A stretch of 64,000 nt of DNA from positions 1 through 64,000 of the forward strand of contig LGFI01000011.1 of NCBI GenBank assembly GCA_001508155.1, read 5' to 3'. The stretch is from Acetothermia bacterium 64_32 (GTDB lineage: Bacteria > Bipolaricaulota > Bipolaricaulia > Bipolaricaulales > Bipolaricaulaceae). This document shows, in pieces, positions 8,057-15,672 of this stretch. Within the stretch, counting starts at the first letter, position 1; each line of letters opens with the position of its first letter. The notes under the pieces are model-generated. The model was not told the origin of the DNA. It did not search any database and saw only the letters and a list, made by a program, of their open reading frames with translations. Made by a program: the position numbers and the translations under genes.

Positions 8057-9973
8057 CTACCCCTCGTAAGTGAGGCCGAACCCGTGCTCGTACAGGGGGT
8101 CCACGATGTCGAAAGGAAGGTCACCCCGCTGCTGAAGCACTTGGTCCATGGACCGGGGGAGCTGTACCGGCAGTTTCCCCTGGGGGTTCACCTTGCCAAA
8201 CAGGACGTCCGCGATGGCTATCCCCCCCTGGGTGCCCGGCAAGTACGCTACCAGGATGGCGGCGGCGTTCTCCGCGCACCAGGTGAGGATGTAGGGTCGG
8301 GCCAGGAGGACCACCACCACGATTGGGGTCCCGGTCTCGTGGATTGCCTCCAGCATCTCCTGCTGGGAGCTCGTCAGTTCCAGGGTGCTAGCCCCCCACG
8401 GGGGGTTATGTTGGTAGGCCGGCTCCCCCACCACCACGATGGCCACATCCACCTCCTGGGCCACCCTCTTTGCCTCCTGGGGGTCGTCCGGCACGTAGTA
8501 CACCTCGCCCTGGGCGGCGGCCTCAACCGCCTGGACGATCGTCACCCCGTCCTGCTTTGAGGTCCACCCACCGGTTAGGCTGTCCATATCCCCGGCCCGC
8601 AGCCCCGCCACCAGGATCCGCTCCATCCCCTTCAAAGGCAGGATGCCGTCGTTCTTGATGAGCGTCATCGACCGCCTGGCCGCCTCAAGGGAGAGGGCCT
8701 GGTGTTCAGGGCTCCCAACGATCTCCCCTGCGAGGTCGGGGTCCACATAGGGATCCTCGAACACCCCGAGCTTGAACTTGGCCTCCAGGATCCGCCGCAC
8801 CGCATCGTCGATCCGTTCCACGGGGATTTTTCCCTCTTCCACCAGCCTCACGGTGTCCTTGATATCCCGGGGGGAGGCCCCGCCGATCACATCCACCCCG
8901 GCGTCGGCGATCCCGATCACCAGGGCCTCATCGTTGGAGATCTCCCTCCCGATGAAGTCACCGCTTTGGCGGATGCCGAACTGCATGCCCCAGTCGGTGG
9001 TGATGATCCCGGTGAAGCCGAGTTTTTCCCGGAGGAGGTCCTGGAGGGTGGCCCGGGAGCCCAGGGCGGCCATCATGTCCAGGGCCAGGGGGATGCTGTA
9101 GTAGGGCATGACGGAGCCCGTCCCGGCCTTGATGGCGGCTACAAACGGCTTCAGGTGGTAGTCCAGGGTCTCAAGGGTGGAGACTATCGGGGCCATGTCC
9201 ACCCCGTCCATCTGGGGGCCGGCCCCGGGGAAGTGCTTGACACAAGTGATGATGGACTCAGGATTAAGACCTTTCCCGTTCTGATATGTCTCAACTTGTG
9301 TCCGCACCAGGGCGGCGGCCAGCTCGGCGTCCTCCCCCTGGCACTCGTAAACCCTGCCCCACCTGGGCTCGGTGGCCAGGTCCGCGTTGGGGGAAAGGGT
9401 CATCCGTACTCCAACCGCCAGGTGCTCCTCCCGGGAGGCCGCAACAAGCTCCCTTACAAGCTCCACGTCGCCTATCGCCGCCAGCCCCAGGTTGTGGGGG
9501 TAGACGAGCCCCCCGTTCACGTAGCTCAGGCCGTGGATGGAGTCCATGCTTATCACCACCGGGATCCCAAGGCGGGAGGCCTCGCACCACTCCTGGAGTT
9601 GATTCATGCACTCGGCGGCCGCCCTAGCGCCGGGAAGGTCCCGCACCAAGACGAACCCGATCCCCAGATCCCGCATCCACTTCTCCATGAACGGGGGAGG
9701 GGACCCATCCGGCCGGGGGATGAAGGTGGGATGCAACATCTGCCCCACCTTCTCCTCCAGGGTCATCCGGGAGAGGAGATCCTCCACCCGCTGGGCGACG
9801 GGAAGCCGCCAGTCCTCGTAAGGGTCCAGGGCCCCGTTTCCGTTCAGGTCGCGGAAGAGGAGGCCGTCCACCTCCAGGATCGGCTTGGCCTTCGACTCGA
9901 CAGCCGGCTGAGCCCCGGCCACCGCAAAGGCCGCAATCGCCAAAGCGAAAAGCAGACCCAAATGCCTGCGCAT
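8057..9973 (-). CDS. Secreted glycoside hydrolase family 3 (beta-glucosidase-like)
   Basis: The 638-residue enzyme starts with a signal peptide (MRRHLGLLFALAIAAFAVAGA). A calcium-loop-like motif DLNGNGALDPYEDW follows, then the GH3 TIM barrel. TTDWG contains the expected nucleophile Asp (about residue 327), and KHFPGAG is the conserved Lys-His substrate motif. The C-terminal alpha/beta sandwich includes LIKNDGILPLKG. Such enzymes remove non-reducing terminal glucose or related sugars from oligosaccharides. ATG 9973 follows GGAGGACAC. The gene is embedded between the binding protein and permeases, so hydrolysis and uptake are genetically coupled. The 13662 gene encodes a paralogue with the same N-terminal layout. 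Confidence 0.92.
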   Translation of the reverse strand: MRRHLGLLFALAIAAFAVAGAQPAVESKAKPILEVDGLLFRDLNGNGALDPYEDWRLPVAQRVEDLLSRMTLEEKVGQMLHPTFIPRPDGSPPPFMEKWMRDLGIGFVLVRDLPGARAAAECMNQLQEWCEASRLGIPVVISMDSIHGLSYVNGGLVYPHNLGLAAIGDVELVRELVAASREEHLAVGVRMTLSPNADLATEPRWGRVYECQGEDAELAAALVRTQVETYQNGKGLNPESIITCVKHFPGAGPQMDGVDMAPIVSTLETLDYHLKPFVAAIKAGTGSVMPYYSIPLALDMMAALGSRATLQDLLREKLGFTGIITTDWGMQFGIRQSGDFIGREISNDEALVIGIADAGVDVIGGASPRDIKDTVRLVEEGKIPVERIDDAVRRILEAKFKLGVFEDPYVDPDLAGEIVGSPEHQALSLEAARRSMTLIKNDGILPLKGMERILVAGLRAGDMDSLTGGWTSKQDGVTIVQAVEAAAQGEVYYVPDDPQEAKRVAQEVDVAIVVVGEPAYQHNPPWGASTLELTSSQQEMLEAIHETGTPIVVVVLLARPYILTWCAENAAAILVAYLPGTQGGIAIADVLFGKVNPQGKLPVQLPRSMDQVLQQRGDLPFDIVDPLYEHGFGLTYEG

Positions 9974-9990
9974 GTGTCCTCCTGTTCTAA

Positions 9991-11313
9991 TCAATCAACG
10001 ATGTCCCAGGTAGGCTGGACCCCGGCCTCGTGCAGCGACTGGGAGAGGAGCCGGGCGTACCGGGAAACATCCGGATCGGAGCTGGTGGCAAAATCGCTGA
10101 TCCGGCTATGGAGGTCCATGAGCACCTCCCAAGGCAGGGCGATCCCGTGGGTGAAGCTTGGGTAGGCCAGGGTGTTGGGATCGAGGAGCTCGTCCAGGAA
10201 GGCCCTGCTGAGCTCGTCATACACCTCCAAGGGGGTGTCGCGGTAGGGGGAGATCGACCCCTTTTGCGAGGTGAAAAGCCTCTGCAGCTCGGGGTCTGAA
10301 CAGAGATATGCCCAGCGGGCGCCGTTCTCTGGGTCGGCCGAGCCCCGGGGAACCACGAAAGCATCTATACACAGCCCGAACTTCCCCGAAGTGCCCGGCG
10401 CGGGAAACGCCCCATAGTCCTCCCCATACACCCAACCCCGGGAGGCGAAGTAAGCCTTTATCCAGTCCCCGTGGAGGTACATGGCGATGTCCCCCGCATA
10501 TACCCGGCCAGCCGCCTCATACCACAGCCTCGCCGGATGATCCGGGGCAACATAGCCCAAGAACCGCTTGAACCGCGAGAGGACGAGCTCCAGGTCCTCT
10601 TGGCTGACCACCCCGTTAATAAAGTCCTCATATATCTGAGGATCTGTTCCCATCATGATGGTCTCAAACACGTGGGTGGCCGGCCAGCCCCTCCTATCCC
10701 CCAGGTCCAGCACGTACTTCCCTTTAGGGAGCTTGGCGGAGAGCTCCTCACAGAGAGCCCAGAAGTCCTCCCAGGTTACAGGTTCCTCAGGGGGCTCAAC
10801 CCCGTATTCCGCAAACAGGTGCTTGTTGTACCAGATCATGTTGGTGCGGTGAACGCCTATGGGGACCAGGAAGTAGTCCTCCCCCACCCGGCACCACTCC
10901 TCTATCCCCGGGAGAAGCCGGTCAGCTATGCCCGCGTACTCCCACACCCCGTTGAGGGGATAAAGGAGCCCCGCATCGTAGTAGGGCTGGATCTCAAACC
11001 CCGGGTGGGCCTGAAAGCTCTCTGGGGAGTTCCCGGTCACCATGAGGATCTTCACCTTCATCACCATGGCGCCACCGGCCCCGCCGGGGATGGCGTTGGA
11101 AAGGACCCTTACATTGGGATAACGCTCCTGGAACACCTGCAGGGCGGCCTCTATGGCCTCCTTCTCCCCTCCGGCCGTCCACCAATGGTATACGTTGAGC
11201 ACGCCAGATGCGCCCGTGTTCTCCACTACGGTCGCTATGTCACCAAGCCCGTCGGCGGCAGCTGCCCCAAGGGTAAGGATGGCCGTGAGGATTGCTATTG
11301 ATAATGATCTCAT
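9991..11313 (-). CDS. Sugar ABC transporter substrate-binding protein
   Basis: The 440-residue protein has a signal peptide (MRSLSIAILTAILTLGAAAADG) with no lipobox cysteine, so it is a periplasmic or otherwise released form. The body matches family 1 solute-binding proteins: LNVYHWWTAGGEKEAIEAAL, an aromatic-rich binding cleft, and MIWYNKHLFAEYGVEPPEEPVTWEDFWALCEEL, the hallmark hinge-lobe motif. I chose ATG 11313 (preceded by GGAGGTGA, spacing 11); an in-frame GTG and TTG lie 12-15 bases upstream. It delivers sugar to the two permeases encoded after the GH3 gene. Confidence 0.9.
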   Translation of the reverse strand: MRSLSIAILTAILTLGAAAADGLGDIATVVENTGASGVLNVYHWWTAGGEKEAIEAALQVFQERYPNVRVLSNAIPGGAGGAMVMKVKILMVTGNSPESFQAHPGFEIQPYYDAGLLYPLNGVWEYAGIADRLLPGIEEWCRVGEDYFLVPIGVHRTNMIWYNKHLFAEYGVEPPEEPVTWEDFWALCEELSAKLPKGKYVLDLGDRRGWPATHVFETIMMGTDPQIYEDFINGVVSQEDLELVLSRFKRFLGYVAPDHPARLWYEAAGRVYAGDIAMYLHGDWIKAYFASRGWVYGEDYGAFPAPGTSGKFGLCIDAFVVPRGSADPENGARWAYLCSDPELQRLFTSQKGSISPYRDTPLEVYDELSRAFLDELLDPNTLAYPSFTHGIALPWEVLMDLHSRISDFATSSDPDVSRYARLLSQSLHEAGVQPTWDIVD

Positions 11314-11335
11314 CGCGTTTTTCACCTCCAAGGGG

Positions 11336-12115
11336 TTATTCAGCAGCCTGGAAGACAAGCACTCCCCACTCCGCAGGGCTGGTCCTGATCGCGGAGGAGC
11401 CCGTCCAGGCCATGGACTTGGCGCCGACTCCGGGGCAGGGCATGTCTATGTCGTTGAGCTCCAGGTCAAACCCCACCTTCACCCCGGGCTCGGGTGTGAA
11501 CTTGGGGATGAGGTCGTTGGCCAGGGCAGCGAAGGGGATCTTGGCCTCAAACACACAGCCCCTCCTTGTCTCCACCACCGCCGCCTCGTATCCCTCAATC
11601 ACCTGCTCATCCCCGTACATGCCACCCGTCTCGATCCCCATGGGGTCCTGGAGCATGTCCCGGTCGATGGCGGTGTAGAAGTCGTAGCCATCGGTCATGA
11701 GCAGGATGCGGAAGTCGGTGGGCTCATACGCCTCACGGGTGGGGTCTGCACCGGGATTTGTGCTCAGGTAGATGCCGATGCTGTCGGCCTCGTCGGGCTT
11801 GAAACCGGGGCGCGCGGTGAACGGGACATCATCCTGGATCTCCGCCCCGATGTAGAGGTTGTCCGCGTCCCACATAAGGTAGATCGTGGCGCTGAGGTCA
11901 TAGGAACCGCCCCACAGGTACCCTCCCAAGACAGCCTGGGAGGCCTTGGAGATCGTAACTGGGGTGGATTTGTTCCACTCCTCCAAAGACCCGTCGATGG
12001 TGACGGGCTCCGTGACCTGCCAGGCGATGGCCTCAGGGGTATCCTGGGCCAACCCTGCCAAACCCAAGGCCAACATCAGCCCTGCCATTCCGAACCACTT
12101 CACCCACGCTGCCAT
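11336..12115 (-). CDS. Secreted CBM9-like carbohydrate-binding protein
   Basis: The 259-residue product has a signal peptide ending at GLAGLA-QD. The remainder is a single beta-sandwich resembling the CBM9/DOMON-like group: VTIDGSLEEWNKSTPVTIS, ATIYLMWDADNLYIGAEIQDDVPF, and VFEAKIPFAAL...VGFDLELND. Family 9 modules bind ends of plant polysaccharides in xylanases; here the module stands alone without a catalytic domain. It sits between the ROK regulator and the binding protein, so it may capture or anchor the oligosaccharide processed by the GH3 enzyme. ATG 12115 follows AGGAGG with 9-base spacing; GTG 12124 is an alternative. Confidence 0.75.
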   Translation of the reverse strand: MAAWVKWFGMAGLMLALGLAGLAQDTPEAIAWQVTEPVTIDGSLEEWNKSTPVTISKASQAVLGGYLWGGSYDLSATIYLMWDADNLYIGAEIQDDVPFTARPGFKPDEADSIGIYLSTNPGADPTREAYEPTDFRILLMTDGYDFYTAIDRDMLQDPMGIETGGMYGDEQVIEGYEAAVVETRRGCVFEAKIPFAALANDLIPKFTPEPGVKVGFDLELNDIDMPCPGVGAKSMAWTGSSAIRTSPAEWGVLVFQAAE

Positions 12116-12132
12116 CGGTACCACCCTCCTTT

Positions 12133-13305
12133 TTACCCCCTGATAGGGGAGCTTAAGAACTCTTCTTCAATCAGGCCAGCGGCCCCGACCAGGAAGCCCG
12201 TCTCGCCCACCTGCCAGGGCAACACCGCTGGTGCGGTCCTCCCCGGTGGGAAGGAGTGCTTTTGGATGACCTCGGTAGTGGTCTTGAGGAAGAGGTCACT
12301 TGCCTCCATGAGTTCCCCCCCGATGATCACGGCCTGGGGGTTGACGATGTTCACCACGTTTCTGATCCCCAGGCCGAGGAGGTGGCCGAACCTGTGGAAG
12401 ACAGACCTGGCTTTGAGATCGCCTTTCCGGGCGGCGGCGGCCAAGGCACGCCAATCGGGATAACCCAGGGCCTCAGCCTGACGGTTTAGTGCTCGGTTGG
12501 AGCAGAACTCCTCCAGGCACCCCCGCTCCCCACACCGGCAGAGGGGGGCATCCTCATCGATGGTGATCGAGGTATGTCCCAGTTCCCCGGCCCCGCCGAA
12601 CGCCCCCCGGTGAAGCCTTCCTCCGATCACGATCCCGCTTCCCAAACCCTCCCCCACCATCACACACATGAAGTCGGAGAAGTTTCGGGCAGCCCCGTGC
12701 AGGAGCTCCGCCATCGCCAGGGCGTTGGCGTCGTTTTCCACATGCACCGGGAGGCCGCAGTTTTCCTCGATGAACCCCTTTAAGGCCACCTCACGCCACT
12801 CCAGCACCGGTGAGAACACGTCTTCCCCGGTCTGCAGGTCCACAAGGCCGGAGACGGCTATGCCTACCCCCAGGGTGTTATCCTGGCGCAGGGCGTTTAC
12901 GGCCTGGGCCAGCCTGGGGAGCACATCCTCCGGGTGGGGACGGGCCGGGAAGGGGAGCTCCCACCGGCTGAGGATATCCCCGCCCATGTTGACCAGAGCG
13001 CACTCGGCCTTGTGCCGCTGCAGGTGGGCGCCGATGGCGGTGCCGTAGTTGGGGTTGAACTCGAGGAGGACGGGGCGCCGGCCGGCGCTGGTCTTCGCCC
13101 TTGCGGTCTCCACCAGGCACCCGTCCAAAAGGAGCTCGCGGACGAACCGGCTCACCACCGACGGGGCCAGGCCCAGGGTGCGGGCGATCTCCGCCCGGGA
13201 CATGGGGCCGTGCTTTTGGATGAGCCTGAGGATGAGGGAGCGGTGATGGTCCCCCATCAGGCTGGCATTTATCGGCCGGGCTCCCCCCTCTTTGTTCCTT
13301 CGCAT
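12133..13305 (-). CDS. ROK-family transcriptional repressor (XylR/NagC type)
   Basis: The 390-residue protein combines an N-terminal winged helix (ILRLIQKHGPMSRAEIARTLGLAPSVVSRFVRELLLDGCL) with a sugar-kinase-like ROK domain. The zinc motif CRCGERGCLEEFCS is intact. HxxxGxGxGxG-type motifs include VGEGLGSGIVIGG and GAFGGAGELGH. These regulators usually release DNA on binding the inducing sugar. It is the first gene of the sugar operon and would therefore be autoregulated, and could also control the divergent GH3 gene at 13662. Start ATG 13305 follows TTGACC-17-TATAAT with only 10 bases to the start codon and no Shine-Dalgarno site. Confidence 0.88.
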   Translation of the reverse strand: MRRNKEGGARPINASLMGDHHRSLILRLIQKHGPMSRAEIARTLGLAPSVVSRFVRELLLDGCLVETARAKTSAGRRPVLLEFNPNYGTAIGAHLQRHKAECALVNMGGDILSRWELPFPARPHPEDVLPRLAQAVNALRQDNTLGVGIAVSGLVDLQTGEDVFSPVLEWREVALKGFIEENCGLPVHVENDANALAMAELLHGAARNFSDFMCVMVGEGLGSGIVIGGRLHRGAFGGAGELGHTSITIDEDAPLCRCGERGCLEEFCSNRALNRQAEALGYPDWRALAAAARKGDLKARSVFHRFGHLLGLGIRNVVNIVNPQAVIIGGELMEASDLFLKTTTEVIQKHSFPPGRTAPAVLPWQVGETGFLVGAAGLIEEEFLSSPIRG

Positions 13306-13315
13306 TACAAAATTA

Positions 13316-13344
13316 ATTATAGGCCCCCTCCCGGGGACGGTCAA
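13316..13344 (-). promoter_or_regulatory. Promoter of the ROK-led sugar operon (leaderless type)
   Basis: TTGACC (13339-13344), 17-base spacer and TATAAT (13316-13321) on the minus strand. The ATG at 13305 lies 10 bases after the -10 hexamer. An AATTAATT palindrome (13311-13318) overlaps the -10 and could be an autoregulatory site. Confidence 0.7.
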
Positions 13345-13442
13345 CCCTTCCCAGCCCGCGAAAGGCCCTCCCAAATTCCCCAATTTTTAACTTTTAGCCG
13401 AACAAAAAATGGCCACGCAATGCCGTCTCAAGGGAAAAATTT

Positions 13443-13458
13443 GGGTCCCATGGGACCC
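13443..13458. promoter_or_regulatory. 16-bp palindrome abutting the -35 of the GH3 promoter
   Basis: GGGTCCCATGGGACCC is a perfect palindrome that ends 1 base before the TTGACG -35 element. This position fits an operator, either for activation or repression. The stretch 13306-13661 between the divergent genes otherwise holds only the two promoters and the candidate small ORF at 13497. Confidence 0.5.
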
Positions 13459-13459
13459 C

Positions 13460-13488
13460 TTGACGCCCCCTCCCAACCCCACTATAAT
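13460..13488 (+). promoter_or_regulatory. Promoter for the GH3 gene at 13662
   Basis: TTGACG (13460-13465), exactly 17 bases, then consensus TATAAT (13483-13488). It is the best sigma-70-like promoter on the plus strand of the window. Transcription should start near 13495-13497, about 165 bases before the GH3 ATG. Confidence 0.75.
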
Positions 13489-13496
13489 GGGCCTTG

Positions 13497-13646
13497 ATGC
13501 GATATAGTTCTTTCGGAGAAGGAATTCTCAAAGGGGGAAGTGGCCTTCCTTTGCTTTCTGTTCGTCGCCTGCTTCTTGGGATGAAGCCCCGGAAGGGAGG
13601 TGGGAGCCGAGGGCACTCAGGGCATTACCTTGTAAGAAAAACCTAA
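13497..13646 (+). CDS. Candidate leaderless small ORF upstream of GH3
   Basis: An ATG stands 8 bases after the TATAAT at 13483 and opens a 49-residue frame ending at TAA 13644-13646, immediately before the GH3 Shine-Dalgarno AAAGGAGGGTGA. The peptide begins MRYSSFGEGILKGGSG and its second half is rich in Arg, Lys and Gly. The -10 to ATG spacing matches other first genes here, which argues it is translated. It has no recognisable domain. It may be a leader that couples translation to GH3, or simply a chance frame in the 165-base leader. Confidence 0.4.
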   Translation: MRYSSFGEGILKGGSGLPLLSVRRLLLGMKPRKGGGSRGHSGHYLVRKT

Positions 13647-13661
13647 AAGGAGGGTGACTCT

Positions 13662-15596
13662 ATGCATCGCAGAGTTCTTTTGGTATTGACGATGTTGGCG
13701 GCGGCCCTGGTGGCCTTGCCGGCCCTTGCCCAGGAGCAACCGGAGATCGAGGCCCGGGTGGCCCCGATCCTGGAGGTCGACGGCCTTCAGTTCAAGGACC
13801 TCAACAAGAACGGGGTCCTCGATCCCTATGAAGACTGGCGCCTCCCGGTAGACGTGCGGGTGGAGGACCTCCTCTCCCAGATGACCCTGGAGGAGAAGGT
13901 CGGCCAGATGTTCCACCCCATCCTGTCCATGCCGGCGGACGGTCGGGTAACCGACACCCCTTACCTTGCCCCGTTCTTCGGTAGACTTCGTGAGATGCCC
14001 GCCCCGGCCACCTATGTGGTGGAGCGGCACATCGGCTTCCTCCTCAACAACGGCATTGCCCAGCCGGCCGCCTTCGCCTCCTGGTCGAACGGGGTCCAGG
14101 AGATCGCCGAGGGCACAAGGCTCGGGATCCCGGTGGTGTTCAGCTCCGACCCCAGACACGGTGCCGTGCTCATAGGACATGTGGCGGGCGTCCAGTATTT
14201 CTCCGGCTGGCCCAAGCGGGAGGGGTTCCTGGGCATGGGTGCCACCCGCGACGTCGAGCTCACCCAGAAATACGGGGAGGTGGTGGCCGCCGAGTACCGG
14301 GCGGTGGGCCTGCACATGCTCCTTGGGCCCATCGTGGACCTCATGACCGAGCCCCGCTGGGGCAGGAACGGCGAGACCTGGGGTGAGGACGCTGAGCTCA
14401 CGGCCACCTTGGCCTCCGCCTTCATTCGCGGCGCGCAAGGGGAGGAGCTCGGCCCCACCAGCATCGCCACCATGCCCAAGCACTGGCCCGGCTCTGGCCC
14501 GCACGACGACGGATCCGGCAGGTGGTTTGCCTATCCAGGCGACAACTTCGAGTACCACCTCAAGCCCTTCATCGCCGCCTTTGAGGCCGGCGCCCCCTCC
14601 ACCATGTGCTACTACAGCGGCATCCCGTTCGCCGATAACTGCGCCGTCTGCTACTCCGAGTACCTCAATAACCTCCTTCGCAACGAGCTCGGGTTCAGTG
14701 ACATCATCAACTGCACCGACTGGGGCGTCATCTCCCGGGTCGGCCCCCTGCGGGAGGACCTGGCCGAGCTCGAGGTCAAGGACCGGTATCTCCTTGCCAT
14801 CAACGCCGGGGTCGACCAGTTCGGCGGAGAGTCCGATCCTTCCCTTGTGATCGAGCTCGTGAACGAAGGCAAGGTGTCCGAGGAGCGGATCGACCAGTCC
14901 GTGCGCCGGCTCCTCAAGCTGAAGTTCCAGCTCGGCCTGTTTGAGGACCCCTATGTGGATCCCTATCAGGCTCAGGAGATCGTAGGTAGCGCGGAGTTCA
15001 AAGCCCTGGGGTATCAGGCCCAGCTCGAGTCCGTAGTGCTCCTCAAGAACGACGGGGTGCTTCCACTTCCCGAGGCGGTGCTCGACATCTCCGCCGGCCA
15101 GATCTCGGCCCGCAGGCCCAGGATCTACTCGCCTTATGTTGTTTACCAGGAGCAGACCTTCTTTGGGACCCAGGAGCGCACCATGGGCATCGATCCAAAG
15201 ATCGCAGGTCAGTACGCCACGGTGGTGGATGATCCCGAAGACGCCGATTTCGCTGTGATCGAGATCGATGTGGGTGGAATTGAGATCCCACCCGAGAGGC
15301 TGGAGACAGTCGAGCTCGCTAAGGCCGCCGGGTTGCCCATAGTGTTGGTCCTGAACTTCGACCGCGCGCCAACTGTGCTCACCCCTGAACTCGTGGAAAG
15401 CGTTGACGCCATCGTCGCCGAGTTCGATATCACGGACAACGCACTGCTGGACGTATTGTTCGGACGTTTCAACCCAGTAGGAAAGCTCCCGTTCCAGATC
15501 CCGTCCAGCATTGAGTCGGTGGAAGCGCAGCTCGAGGACGTGCCCTTCGACCTTGCGGACCCCGCCTTCGACTACGGGTTTGGCCTGAGCTACTGA
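13662..15596 (+). CDS. Secreted glycoside hydrolase family 3 (second paralogue)
   Basis: The 644-residue GH3 enzyme has a signal peptide (MHRRVLLVLTMLAAALVALPALA) and the same start of the mature protein as the 8057 gene (ILEVDGLQFKDLNKNGVLDPYEDW). The barrel has the KHWPGSG substrate motif and CTDWG with the likely nucleophile Asp353. The C-terminal sandwich carries VVLLKNDGVLPL. Compared with the operon paralogue it has an insertion around residues 80-130 and a different second domain, so substrate preference may differ. AAAGGAGGGTGA precedes the ATG. Its last 61 bases are repeated at 17307-17367, downstream of the esterase insertion. Confidence 0.92.
   Translation: MHRRVLLVLTMLAAALVALPALAQEQPEIEARVAPILEVDGLQFKDLNKNGVLDPYEDWRLPVDVRVEDLLSQMTLEEKVGQMFHPILSMPADGRVTDTPYLAPFFGRLREMPAPATYVVERHIGFLLNNGIAQPAAFASWSNGVQEIAEGTRLGIPVVFSSDPRHGAVLIGHVAGVQYFSGWPKREGFLGMGATRDVELTQKYGEVVAAEYRAVGLHMLLGPIVDLMTEPRWGRNGETWGEDAELTATLASAFIRGAQGEELGPTSIATMPKHWPGSGPHDDGSGRWFAYPGDNFEYHLKPFIAAFEAGAPSTMCYYSGIPFADNCAVCYSEYLNNLLRNELGFSDIINCTDWGVISRVGPLREDLAELEVKDRYLLAINAGVDQFGGESDPSLVIELVNEGKVSEERIDQSVRRLLKLKFQLGLFEDPYVDPYQAQEIVGSAEFKALGYQAQLESVVLLKNDGVLPLPEAVLDISAGQISARRPRIYSPYVVYQEQTFFGTQERTMGIDPKIAGQYATVVDDPEDADFAVIEIDVGGIEIPPERLETVELAKAAGLPIVLVLNFDRAPTVLTPELVESVDAIVAEFDITDNALLDVLFGRFNPVGKLPFQIPSSIESVEAQLEDVPFDLADPAFDYGFGLSY
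15536..15596 (+). repeat. 61-bp direct repeat, copy 1 (3' end of GH3 gene)
   Basis: These 61 bases, running from GGACGTGCCC through the GH3 stop codon TGA, recur without a visible mismatch at 17307-17367. Copy 1 forms the authentic end of the GH3 gene (ending ...FGLSY). The two copies bracket the carboxylesterase segment. Confidence 0.95.
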
Positions 15597-15599
15597 GCA

Positions 15600-15639
15600 A
15601 TAAGGGGGATTGCCGGCATTTTCCGGCAATCCCCCTTAT
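15600..15639 (+). terminator. Strong hairpin after GH3 gene
   Basis: A perfect 16-bp stem (15601-15616 with 15623-15638) and six-base loop CATTTT start 5 bases after the GH3 stop. No T-run follows, so it may act as a transcript-stabilising hairpin or a weak terminator. It lies just inside the inserted segment and its core (GCCGG/CCGGC) resembles the terminator at 17377. Confidence 0.6.
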
Positions 15640-15672
15640 CAGTATACAACTCTAGATGGAAAGGGGGATGAG

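Noticed and set aside
13617-15629. 670-codon antisense frame over the second GH3 gene
   Set aside because: It is a by-product of GC-rich third positions in the GH3 gene: no ribosome site, no domain, and composition of a shadow frame. The 487-codon frame antisense to the first GH3 is the same case.
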